DNA of 64,000 nucleotides from Microbacterium sp. CBA3102 (GTDB taxonomy: Bacteria; Actinomycetota; Actinomycetes; Actinomycetales; Microbacteriaceae), in the NCBI RefSeq assembly GCF_007954505.1, contig NZ_CP042412.1, positions 1,178,001-1,242,000 on the forward strand, in the 5' to 3' direction. Both the position numbers and the translations under genes were made by a program. Each line of letters begins with the position of its first letter. Positions within the stretch are counted from its first letter, which is position 1. Of the stretch, positions 35,036 through 43,114 are shown in pieces. Below the pieces are notes generated by a model. That model saw nothing but the letters and a program-made list of their open reading frames with translations. It was not told the DNA's origin and did not search any database.

Positions 35036-35608
35036 ATGGTCAACGAGCATCGCAGCGGGCCCGTGCGCAGCACCGCGGCGCGCGAAGCGATCCTCGACGC
35101 GACCTCCCGCCTGTTCCACGCCCAGGGGTACGACCGGCTCACGATCGAGGGCATCGCCAAGGAAGCCGGGGTGGGCAAGCAGACCATCTATCGCTGGTGG
35201 CCGTCGCGGGGTGCGCTGATCGCGGACTGCCTGGTCGACGGGCGCCTCATCCCCGTCGATTTCGTCGTGCCGGACACGGGTGACCTGTTCGCCGACGTCG
35301 AGGCATGGCTGCAGTCGGTCTTCCGAATCCTCGAGACGACGCAGGGTCAGGCGTTGCTGCAGTCGCTGGTCGCCGCCGCCGCGGAGGATGCCGCGGTCGG
35401 CGCTCACCTCGGAGGAAGCCTCGGCGTCGAGCAGCATCTCTCCGAGCGTCTGCGCGGCGGGATCCGCGACGGCGAGCTGCCGGAAGACGCGCCCGTCACC
35501 CAGATCGGTCGGGCGATCCTCGGGGCGATCATCGTGGAGTCGCTCGGTCGCGAGAGCCACGGACCCGGCGGGATCATCGAGCTGATCCGGTACCTCTTCA
35601 CGCGCTGA
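35036..35608 (+). CDS. TetR-family transcriptional regulator
   Basis: 190 residues. Helix-turn-helix LTIEGIAKEAGVGKQTIYRWWPS (pieces, about 37-60); C-terminal domain of the common TetR_C type. A TATCCT -10 element at 35024-35029 lies only 6 bases before the ATG and there is no ribosome site, so the mRNA is probably leaderless. Divergent from the MmpL exporter with about 70 bp between starts, the usual arrangement for an efflux repressor. Confidence 0.87.
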   Translation: MVNEHRSGPVRSTAAREAILDATSRLFHAQGYDRLTIEGIAKEAGVGKQTIYRWWPSRGALIADCLVDGRLIPVDFVVPDTGDLFADVEAWLQSVFRILETTQGQALLQSLVAAAAEDAAVGAHLGGSLGVEQHLSERLRGGIRDGELPEDAPVTQIGRAILGAIIVESLGRESHGPGGIIELIRYLFTR

Positions 35609-35641
35609 GTCGCGCGTGTGTCGTGCGGTCGGCGTTGAGTC

Positions 35642-35782
35642 TCAGCCGAGGAGCAGCGTCAGCACCGTCGCGCCGCCACCGGCGAGGATCAGCGCGATGA
35701 TGACCGTCCACGCGACGATGCGGATGCGCCGGTTGCGCTTCTCGCCGAGGTCGCCGTAGTCCTCGCTCAGGTTGTCGCTCAT
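35642..35782 (-). CDS. 46-residue single-span membrane protein coupled to purL
   Basis: Reads [19 protein letters not shown] then a hydrophobic helix [19 protein letters not shown] and a short tail ending LLLG. Its ATG overlaps the purL stop (ATGA), so translation should be coupled. One membrane span with an acidic then basic cytoplasmic N-terminus. No family recognised; similar very small membrane proteins often escape annotation. The reading frame, overlap and charge pattern make it likely real. Confidence 0.7.
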   Translation of the reverse strand: MSDNLSEDYGDLGEKRNRRIRIVAWTVIIALILAGGGATVLTLLLG

Positions 35783-38109
35783 ACGCTGACCTCCGTGACG
35801 GTCGGACCGAAGTAGGACGGGAGCGTGGCCTGCGAGCGCTCGCGGAGCTCGGCGACCGAGACGGTGAAGACGCCCTGGACCTCGAGCTTCGCGCCCTCGT
35901 CGTCCGTCACGCCGATGCGCATCACCGGGTAGTCGCGTCCCTCGCAGAGGCCGCGGAACTTCACGTCGTCCTCACGGGGCACGGTCACCAGCACGCGGCC
36001 GGTCGACTCGGAGAACAGCGCGGATGCGGCATCCACCCCATCGCGCTCGATGATCTCGTTCAGCCAGACGCGGGCGCCGACGCCGAAACGCATGACGCCC
36101 TCGGCGAGGGCCTGCGCGAGGCCACCCTCGGAGAGGTCGTGCGCCGAGGAGATCAGCCACTCGTCGCGAGCCGCAGAGAGCAGACCGGCGAGGCGCTTCT
36201 CCGCCGCGAGGTCGACCGCAGGCGGCAGACCGCCGAGGTGCTGGTGCACCACGTCCGCCCATGCGGAACCGGAGAGCTCGGTCGAGGTGGTGCCGAGCAG
36301 GTAGATGTTCTGGCCCTCGTCCTGCCAGCCGGAGGGGATGCGGCGCGAGACGTCGTCGATGATGCCGAGCACGCCGACCAGCGGGGTCGGGTGGATCGGC
36401 ACGTCGCCGGTCTGGTTGTAGAACGAGACGTTGCCGCCGGTGACCGGGGTTCCCAGCTCGTAGCATCCGTCGGCCAGGCCGTCGACCGTCTGGCCGAACT
36501 GCCACATGACCTCGGGGTTCTCGGGCGAGCCGAAGTTGAGGCAGTCGGTGATCGCGGTCGGCACAGCACCGGTGACGGCGACGTTGCGGTACGCCTCGGC
36601 GAGGGCCAGCTGCGCGCCTGCGTACGGGTCGAGCTGGCAGTAGCGGCCGTTGGCGTCGGTCGAGACCGCGAAGCCCAGGCCGGACTCCTCATCGACGCGG
36701 ATCATGCCGGCGTCGTCGGGGAAGCTCAGCGCGGTGTTGCCGAGCACGTAGTAGTCGTACTGGTTGGTGATCCAGCTCGTGTCGGCGAGGTTCGGCGAGG
36801 CGACGATGTCGAGGAACTGCTCGCGCAGCGTCTCCGGGTCGTTCGAGCGGGGGAGGTTCTCGGCGGCGTCCGCCTGGAGGGCGTCGATCCACGTCGGGTA
36901 GGCGACCGGGCGGTCGTAGACGGGGCCGTCGACCGCGACCGTCGAGGGGTCGACGTCGACGATGCGCTCGCCCTGCCAGTCGATGATGAGGCGTCCGTCA
37001 CCGGTGACCTCGCCGAGCACGGAGGTCTCGACCTCCCACTTGTTCACGACCTCGAGGAAGGCGTCGAGCTTCTCGGGCGCGACGATCGCCATCATGCGCT
37101 CCTGCGACTCCGACATGAGGATCTCCTCAGCCGTGAGCGTGGGGTCGCGCAGCAGGACGTTGTCGAGCGAGACCTTCATGCCGCTGTTGCCGTTGGCCGC
37201 CAGCTCGCTGGTCGCGCAGGAGATGCCGGCGGCGCCCAGGTCCTGGATCGCCTCGACGAGCTCGCCGCGGTACAGCTCGAGGCAGCACTCGATCAGCACC
37301 TTCTCGGCGAAGGGGTCGCCCACCTGCACCGCGGGGCGCTTGGTAGGCCCGGTGGAGTCGAAGGAGTCGGAGGCGAGGATGCTCGCGCCGCCGATGCCGT
37401 CGCCACCCGTGCGGGCACCGAACAGGACGACCTTGTTGCCGACGCCGGTCGCGTTGGCGAGCTTGAGGTCTTCGTGACGCAGCACGCCCACCGCGAGCGC
37501 GTTCACGAGGGGGTTGGCCTGGTAGACGGCGTCGAAGACCGTCTCGCCGCCGATGTTCGGGAGGCCCAGGCAGTTGCCGTAGAAGCTGATGCCGCTGGTC
37601 ACACCATGCACGACGCGGGCGGTGTCAGGATGGTCGACCGCACCGAAGCGCAGGGCGTCCATGACCGCGACCGGGCGGGCGCCCATCGAGATGATGTCGC
37701 GGACGATGCCGCCGACGCCGGTCGCCGCGCCCTGGAAGGGCTCGATGAACGACGGGTGGTTGTGCGACTCGGCCTTGAAGGTGACGGCCCAGCCCTCGCC
37801 GACGTCGACGACGCCCGCGTTCTGGCCCATGCCCACCATGAGGCGTTCCTTCATCTCGTCGGAGACCTTCTGGCCGAAGCGGCGCAGGTAGTTCTTCGAC
37901 GACTTGTAGGAGCAGTGCTCCGACCACATCACGGAGTACATCGCCAGCTCGCCCGAGGTGGGCCGGCGGCCGAGGATCTCCTTGATGCGCTCGTACTCAT
38001 CGGGCTTGAGTCCGAGGGCCCCGTAGGGCTGCTCCTTCTCGGGCGTCGCGATCGCGTTCTCGACGGAGTCGGGGACGTGCTGGGGGGAAGGTGCAGGGGC
38101 GGTGGTCAC
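35779..38109 (-). CDS. purL: Phosphoribosylformylglycinamidine synthase subunit PurL
   Basis: 776 residues, the small PurL that works with separate PurS and PurQ. It converts FGAR and glutamine-derived ammonia to FGAM with ATP in purine synthesis. Visible motifs: [12 protein letters not shown] near 63 (catalytic His region), [25 protein letters not shown] near 110 in pieces (ATP and Mg site), [18 protein letters not shown] near 137, [13 protein letters not shown] near 285 and a second pseudo-repeat. I place the start at GTG 38109, which has GGAG 5 bases upstream, rather than at the GTG two codons earlier. Confidence 0.95.
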   Translation of the reverse strand: MTTAPAPSPQHVPDSVENAIATPEKEQPYGALGLKPDEYERIKEILGRRPTSGELAMYSVMWSEHCSYKSSKNYLRRFGQKVSDEMKERLMVGMGQNAGVVDVGEGWAVTFKAESHNHPSFIEPFQGAATGVGGIVRDIISMGARPVAVMDALRFGAVDHPDTARVVHGVTSGISFYGNCLGLPNIGGETVFDAVYQANPLVNALAVGVLRHEDLKLANATGVGNKVVLFGARTGGDGIGGASILASDSFDSTGPTKRPAVQVGDPFAEKVLIECCLELYRGELVEAIQDLGAAGISCATSELAANGNSGMKVSLDNVLLRDPTLTAEEILMSESQERMMAIVAPEKLDAFLEVVNKWEVETSVLGEVTGDGRLIIDWQGERIVDVDPSTVAVDGPVYDRPVAYPTWIDALQADAAENLPRSNDPETLREQFLDIVASPNLADTSWITNQYDYYVLGNTALSFPDDAGMIRVDEESGLGFAVSTDANGRYCQLDPYAGAQLALAEAYRNVAVTGAVPTAITDCLNFGSPENPEVMWQFGQTVDGLADGCYELGTPVTGGNVSFYNQTGDVPIHPTPLVGVLGIIDDVSRRIPSGWQDEGQNIYLLGTTSTELSGSAWADVVHQHLGGLPPAVDLAAEKRLAGLLSAARDEWLISSAHDLSEGGLAQALAEGVMRFGVGARVWLNEIIERDGVDAASALFSESTGRVLVTVPREDDVKFRGLCEGRDYPVMRIGVTDDEGAKLEVQGVFTVSVAELRERSQATLPSYFGPTVTEVSV

Positions 38110-38172
38110 GCGCACTCCAAGGGAAGGGGCCGGCGGGGCATGTCCAGTCTACCGGCGCGGGTTCGGCGTGCA

Positions 38173-38230
38173 TTGCGGGTGCAATAACGCTCCGGGGAAG
38201 GCCGTGTCCGGAGCGTTTTCGATCCCGCCA
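38173..38230. repeat. Intergenic inverted repeat, GCGGGATC family
   Basis: Arms 38173-38195 and 38208-38230 match at 18 of 23 positions around a 12-base loop; CCGGAGCGTT is exact. Outer part GCGTTTTCGATCCCGC is close to the right arm of the element at 31463-31479. It lies upstream of both divergent genes (purL and the glycoamylase-like gene), so it is not a terminator for either. Confidence 0.7.
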
Positions 38231-38265
38231 CGGCCGACGGATCCCCTGGAATGGGGGGTGTCGAG

Positions 38266-38303
38266 AGAAAACCGTTCACATGAACGGTTTTCTGCGCTAT
38301 GGT
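38266..38303 (+). promoter_or_regulatory. 28-bp palindromic operator over a -35 element
   Basis: AGAAAACCGTTCA (38266-38278) and its exact complement (38281-38293) are separated by CA. The promoter TTCACA (38275-38280), 17-base spacer, TATGGT (38298-38303) uses the centre of the palindrome as -35, so binding would block RNA polymerase. A partly matching site (18 of 28 positions, with AAA, CCGTTC, TG and GGTTTT kept) lies at 46916-46943 upstream of the TetR gene at the far end of this locus. Confidence 0.75.
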
Positions 38304-38370
38304 CGGTGCACGGCGCAGCGAGGCGTCGCCTGAGCGGGGCAGAGCTGTCCTGTGGAACGGAGCAGAGCAC

Positions 38371-39996
38371 ATGAACGACCGTCGAGCCTTCGACCGACGC
38401 ACCTTTCTCGTGGCCGGGGCGGCCTCGCTGGCGACCGTCGCGATGACCCCCGCGCTCCCCGCTGCTGCCGCACCCGTCGAGTCGCCGGTCGCGGCACCCG
38501 CTCTTCTTCGCGGCGGCCTGAACGCGCAGACGCGCCGATTCGACACGCGCCAGGTGCGGGGGTGGGCGGCCGACACCTGGCGGAGCCTCGTCGCGATGAC
38601 CGACCGGAGCACCGGCCTCCCCGCCGACAACATCACCGAGGGACTCAGCGCCGGGGAGCGCTCCGGCTACACGTCTCCGACGAACATCGGTGGCTACCTC
38701 TGGTCGACGCTCGTCGCCCGAGAACTCGGCCTCATCTCACGGGGCGAAGCGACCGGGCGTCTCATCCGCACCCTGAAGACCCTCGACCGCATGGAGCATC
38801 ACGCCCCGAGCGGCATGTACTACAACTGGTATGACGAAGCCACGGGCAAGGCGCTGCGCACGTGGCCCGATTCGGGCGATGTCATCCATCCTTTCTGCTC
38901 CAGCGTCGACAACGGATGGCTGGGTGCCGCGCTGCTCACGGTGAAGAACGCGGATCGGGGCGCGGCGCACTGGGCGTCCAAGGTCTTCGACCGGATGCGG
39001 TGGGACGCGTTCTACAACGACAACAGCGACCCCGAGCACCTGGTGCGCGAGGGCGGACTCATCCACGGCGGCTTCTTCCCCTTCGACCACGACCGGCCGG
39101 GCGGCGTCTACCGGGGCACGCACGTCGGCGGCGAACCGGTGTGGCTGACCACGCACCACTACGACACCGTGGTGTCCGAGACGCGCATCACCACCTATCT
39201 CGGGATCATCACGGGACAGATCCCCGGAAAGCAGTACTACGCGTCCTGGCGCACCTTCCCGGCCTCCTGTGACTGGTCGTGGCACGAGATGCAGCCCGTG
39301 GGTGAGAGTCGCACCTACTTCGGTCTCGACGTCTACGAAGGCGCGTACACCTACCGCGGGATGCGCATCGTGCCGGGCTGGGGCGGCAGCATGTTCGAGG
39401 AGCTCATGCCCGACGTGTTCGTGCCGGAGGCCCGGTGGGCGCCCGGGAGCTGGGGGCGCAATCACCCGCTGCACGTGCGGGCTCAGCGCGAGCACGGTCT
39501 CGACGAGGCCGGCTACGGCTATTGGGGGTTCAGCCCGTCGAGCAACCCGGCAGGCGGGTACCGCGAGTACGGCGTCGACGCGCTCGGACTCAACCCCGAC
39601 GGCTACCTGTCCGACCAGGAGGGAACGAATTTCGACCCCGGCTTCGGCGACTGCCGGCCGGCGACGAACCCGACACCGACGTACGGAGACGGCGTGGTCA
39701 CCCCGCACGCCGCGTTCCTCGCGATGATGCACGAGCCGGCGGAGGCGTTCACGAACCTCGTGAACATCCAGCGGGACTTCGACGCGTACGGGCGCGGCGG
39801 CTTCTTCGACGCCGTCGCCGTGCGATCGGGCACGGTCGCCCGTCGTCACCTCTCGCTCGATCAGGCGATGGTGATGGGCGCGATCGGCAACGTGCTCTGT
39901 GACGGCGTCGTCCGTCGAGGCTTCGCGACGCGGGCCGTCGAAAGCCGGCTCCGCCCGGTCATCGGTATCGAGAGGTTCGGTGCCGGACGCGCCTGA
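38371..39996 (+). CDS. Tat-exported glycoamylase-family (COG5368/GH144-like) glucan hydrolase
   Basis: 541 residues. Twin-arginine signal DRRTFLVAGAASLATVAM in the first 30 residues. The rest is an (alpha/alpha)6 barrel like the 'putative glucoamylase' family: TGLPADNI near 88, IGGYLWSTLVARELGLI, SSVDNGWLGAALLTVKN near 180, GWGGSMFEELMPDVF near 333, YGVDALGLNP and DGVVTPHAAFLAMMHEP near 450. Family members that have been studied cleave beta-1,2-glucan; I infer the same from the GH94 enzyme encoded downstream. ATG 38371 is chosen by the signal peptide. First gene of the locus, behind the 28-bp operator. Confidence 0.8.
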   Translation: MNDRRAFDRRTFLVAGAASLATVAMTPALPAAAAPVESPVAAPALLRGGLNAQTRRFDTRQVRGWAADTWRSLVAMTDRSTGLPADNITEGLSAGERSGYTSPTNIGGYLWSTLVARELGLISRGEATGRLIRTLKTLDRMEHHAPSGMYYNWYDEATGKALRTWPDSGDVIHPFCSSVDNGWLGAALLTVKNADRGAAHWASKVFDRMRWDAFYNDNSDPEHLVREGGLIHGGFFPFDHDRPGGVYRGTHVGGEPVWLTTHHYDTVVSETRITTYLGIITGQIPGKQYYASWRTFPASCDWSWHEMQPVGESRTYFGLDVYEGAYTYRGMRIVPGWGGSMFEELMPDVFVPEARWAPGSWGRNHPLHVRAQREHGLDEAGYGYWGFSPSSNPAGGYREYGVDALGLNPDGYLSDQEGTNFDPGFGDCRPATNPTPTYGDGVVTPHAAFLAMMHEPAEAFTNLVNIQRDFDAYGRGGFFDAVAVRSGTVARRHLSLDQAMVMGAIGNVLCDGVVRRGFATRAVESRLRPVIGIERFGAGRA

Positions 39997-40054
39997 GCAG
40001 CGTCCGCCAGGCGTCGACGAGAAGCAAGACCCCATCAGATCGGAAGGCGATCAC

Positions 40055-41335
40055 ATGAGAATCAACAAGAGACTGGCGGCGTTCGCGCTCGTCGGCGTGA
40101 CACTGGCGACATTGACGGCCTGCGGGAGGGCGGATGCCGGGCCCGCGGAGGGCGGAGGAGCGGAGGACATCTCCGACGGACCAGCCACCGGCAGCCTCAC
40201 CGTCTGGGCCATGGGAGCCGAGGGGGAGAACCTCGACGAGCTGACGAAGACCTTCGAGGAACAGAACCCCGACGTCGACGTCGAGGTCACCGCGGTGCCC
40301 TGGGGTTCTGCGCACGACAAGTTCATCGCCGCGATCGCGTCAGGCACCACACCGGACGTGGCTCAGGTGGGCACGACCTGGATGGGCGAGTTCGCCGGCC
40401 TGAACGCGCTCGACCCGGTGCCCGCGCAGATCGACGACAGCGTCTTCTTCGAGGGCGCGAACGCCACGAACCTGGTGGACGGCGTCTCCTACGGCGTGCC
40501 GTGGTACGTCGAGACCCGCGTCGTGTTCTACCGCACCGACATCGCCGAGGCCGCCGGCATCACCGAGCCGCCGACGGACTGGGACGGACTGCACGACATG
40601 GCGGCCGCCATGAAGACGCAGCCGGGAGTGGACTGGGGCATCAGCCTGCAGCCCGGCGGAACCGGTTCCTGGCAGACGCTGCTCCCGTTCATGTGGCAGG
40701 CGGGCGGCGACATCACGAACGACGCCCTGACCGAGTTCACGTTCGACTCTCCGGAGAACGCGGACGCGTTGTCCTATTACCAGTCGTTCTTCACCGACGG
40801 TCTCGCCGACAGCGCCCCCACCGAGGGCACGACGGAGGCGGACTTCGTCGATGGCCGTGTGCCGATGTTCATCTCCGGTCCCTGGATGATCGGCAGCGTC
40901 GAAGCGCTGGGCGGCGAGGGATTCGCCGACAAATACGGCGTCGCGGTGATGCCCTCTGCCCAGAAGGAGGCCTCGTTCGTCGGCGGCTCGAACCTCGGCG
41001 TGTTCTCGAACACGAAGAACCGGGATGCCGCGTGGAAGCTCGTGCAGTTCCTCACCGAGGAGGAGACCCAGGCCTCGTGGTTCGACATCGTCGGCGACCT
41101 GCCTTCCGTCAAGGGGGCATGGACGACCGATGCATTGAAGTCGGATGAGAAGCTCGCCGTCTTCGGGACGCAGCTCGAGACCGCGAAGGCACCGCCGTCG
41201 ATCACGACGTGGGAGCAGATCGCGACGAGCCTCGACGCGCAGGTGGAGGCCGTCACCAAGACCGGGTCGGATCCGGCGGAGGCGCTCCGAGCCGTGCAGC
41301 AGGAGGCGACATCGATCGGGTTCGGCGGCGAATGA
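40055..41335 (+). CDS. Sugar ABC importer substrate-binding lipoprotein, family 1
   Basis: 426 residues. Signal with lipobox LTAC near residue 23. Typical SBP_bac_1 sequence: LTVWAMGAEGENLDELTKTFEEQNPDVDVEVTAVPW (pieces, about 48-84), GTTPDVAQVGTTWMGEF, DGVSYGVPWYVETRVVFYRTD near 147. Preceded by CGGAAGG. Followed by two permeases but no ATPase gene, which is usual in actinobacteria, where a shared MsiK-type ATPase serves many sugar importers. Ligand likely a glucan oligosaccharide released by the neighbouring enzyme. Confidence 0.9.
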   Translation: MRINKRLAAFALVGVTLATLTACGRADAGPAEGGGAEDISDGPATGSLTVWAMGAEGENLDELTKTFEEQNPDVDVEVTAVPWGSAHDKFIAAIASGTTPDVAQVGTTWMGEFAGLNALDPVPAQIDDSVFFEGANATNLVDGVSYGVPWYVETRVVFYRTDIAEAAGITEPPTDWDGLHDMAAAMKTQPGVDWGISLQPGGTGSWQTLLPFMWQAGGDITNDALTEFTFDSPENADALSYYQSFFTDGLADSAPTEGTTEADFVDGRVPMFISGPWMIGSVEALGGEGFADKYGVAVMPSAQKEASFVGGSNLGVFSNTKNRDAAWKLVQFLTEEETQASWFDIVGDLPSVKGAWTTDALKSDEKLAVFGTQLETAKAPPSITTWEQIATSLDAQVEAVTKTGSDPAEALRAVQQEATSIGFGGE

Positions 41336-42252
41336 CCGTCGCCGCTCGGCAGCCTCGCTCGGGTCGAAGCAGGAGCTTCCGCTCGAGCGAGGCACGGGCG
41401 GGCCTGATCCTCGCCCTCCCCTTCTGCCTCCTGTTCGGGGTCTTCACCGTCTGGCCCGTGTTCCAGTCGATGTTCATGAGCTTCACCGATACTCGGGTGA
41501 CCGACATCAAGACTCCGTTCAACGTCGGCTTCGTCGGCCTGGACAACTACGCCAAGGCTCTCGGAGACCCGCTGTTCCTGCGCGCCGCCACCAACACCGC
41601 CGTGTTCGTGGCGGTCGGGGTCCCGCTGACGATAGCGGTGGCGCTGCTCGCGGCCGTCGTGCTCGACAAGGGCATCAAGCGCTTCCGCAACTTCTTCCGG
41701 GTGGGCTTCTACACACCCGTGATCACCAGCATCGTCGCGGTCGCGGTGGTGTGGAAGTTCCTCTATCAGCCGGACAACGGTCTCATCAACACCGTGCTCG
41801 GATGGGTGGGGATCGACGGGCCGCACTGGCTCGGAGACCAGCGCACCGCGCTGGCCTCGCTGATCGTCATGGCTGTGTGGCGGAACTTCGGCACCGGGAT
41901 GATCATCTTCCTCGCGGGCCTGCAGGCTGTGCCGCCGTCGCTCCTGGAGGCAGGCTCCCTCGACGGCGCCGGTGCATGGAAGCGCTTCTGGCACATCACG
42001 TTGCCGACGCTGCGGCCGACGATGCTGTTCGTCGTCGTCACCACCACGATCGGCTATCTGCAGTTCTTCGAGGAACCGTTCGTCATGACCGATGGCGGTC
42101 CGCTCAACAGCACCCTCTCCGTGTCGCTGTACACCTACCGGCAGTTCGGATTCGGCAACTTCGGGCTGGCGGGCGCGATGGCGTACATCACGTTCATCGT
42201 CGTCATCGTCGTCACTTTCATCCAGTTCCGTGTGAGTAGGGAGAAGAGCTGA
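41332..42252 (+). CDS. Sugar ABC importer permease (MalF type)
   Basis: 306 residues from ATG 41332 overlapping the preceding stop. Basic N-terminal tail, first span AGLILALPFCLLFGVFTVWP, the PVFQSMFMSFTDTRV element, and coupling loop EAGSLDGAGAWKRFWHITLPTLRPT near 215. Six spans. Partner of the following MalG-type permease, with a one-base overlap (TGATG). Confidence 0.9.
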   Translation: MTVAARQPRSGRSRSFRSSEARAGLILALPFCLLFGVFTVWPVFQSMFMSFTDTRVTDIKTPFNVGFVGLDNYAKALGDPLFLRAATNTAVFVAVGVPLTIAVALLAAVVLDKGIKRFRNFFRVGFYTPVITSIVAVAVVWKFLYQPDNGLINTVLGWVGIDGPHWLGDQRTALASLIVMAVWRNFGTGMIIFLAGLQAVPPSLLEAGSLDGAGAWKRFWHITLPTLRPTMLFVVVTTTIGYLQFFEEPFVMTDGGPLNSTLSVSLYTYRQFGFGNFGLAGAMAYITFIVVIVVTFIQFRVSREKS

Positions 42253-43073
42253 TGCGCGCATCCCGGAACCGGGTGTGGATCTACATCGCGGTGATCCTCG
42301 CTTTCGTGATCGTCGTGATGCCGTTCCTCTGGATGGTGCTCGGCGCGTTCAAGACTCAGGGCGAGCTCCTCGCGTCGCCGCCGACCTGGTGGCCGGCGAA
42401 CCCGACGTTCGACAACTTCGTGCGTCTGTTCGAGCGGCTCGACTTCGGACGGTTCTTCTTCAACTCGGCGACCGTGGCCGTCGTCGTCACCACGGGCAAC
42501 ATCCTCTTCTGTTCGATGCTCGGGTACGCACTGGCGATGCTGGACTTCCCGGGCAAGAAGGCGATCTTCATCGCGGTGCTCGGCACGTTGATGATCCCGG
42601 GGCTGGTCGTGTTCATCCCGCAGTTCGTCCTCGTGGTCAATCTCGGACTCGCCGACACGCTGACGGCGTTGTTCATCCCGTTCCTCGCCGGCGCGTTCGG
42701 GGTGTTCCTGATGCGACAGTTCTTCCTGGGCACTCCGCGCGACCTCCTGGAGGCGGCGCGACTCGACGGCGCGGGGGAGTTCCGGATCTTCTTCCGTGTG
42801 TACCTGCCGCTGGCGGGCCCCGCCATCGCCACGCTCGCGACCCTCACCTTCCTCGGCTCCTGGAACAACTTCCTCTGGCCGCTCGTCGTCGCCAGCAGTG
42901 AGAAGACCTACACGCTGCCGGTCGCGCTGTCGCTGGTGTCGACGGGGCAGAACGCGACGGACTTCGGCCTGCTGCTCGCGGGTGCGACGGTCGTCGTGCT
43001 GCCGGTCCTGGTCGTCTTCCTCTTCTTCCAGCGATTCATCATCGAGGGCATCGCCACCAGCGGCATCAAGTGA
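42252..43073 (+). CDS. Sugar ABC importer permease (MalG type)
   Basis: 273 residues, six spans beginning IYIAVILAFVIVVMPFLWMV. Coupling loop EAARLDGAGEFRIFFRVYLPLAGPA near 172 with the EAA-type Gly. Ends with the cytoplasmic tail FFQRFIIEGIATSGIK, characteristic of this permease type. The GH94 gene follows after 41 bases. Confidence 0.9.
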   Translation: MRASRNRVWIYIAVILAFVIVVMPFLWMVLGAFKTQGELLASPPTWWPANPTFDNFVRLFERLDFGRFFFNSATVAVVVTTGNILFCSMLGYALAMLDFPGKKAIFIAVLGTLMIPGLVVFIPQFVLVVNLGLADTLTALFIPFLAGAFGVFLMRQFFLGTPRDLLEAARLDGAGEFRIFFRVYLPLAGPAIATLATLTFLGSWNNFLWPLVVASSEKTYTLPVALSLVSTGQNATDFGLLLAGATVVVLPVLVVFLFFQRFIIEGIATSGIK

Positions 43074-43114
43074 TCGTCGCCGCGCCGCCCACACCCCAGA
43101 GAGATTGAAGGAAA

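Noticed and set aside
36139..38187. Long plus-strand open frame opposite purL
   Set aside because: Shadow of purL; Val/Asp/Gly-rich with no recognisable domain.
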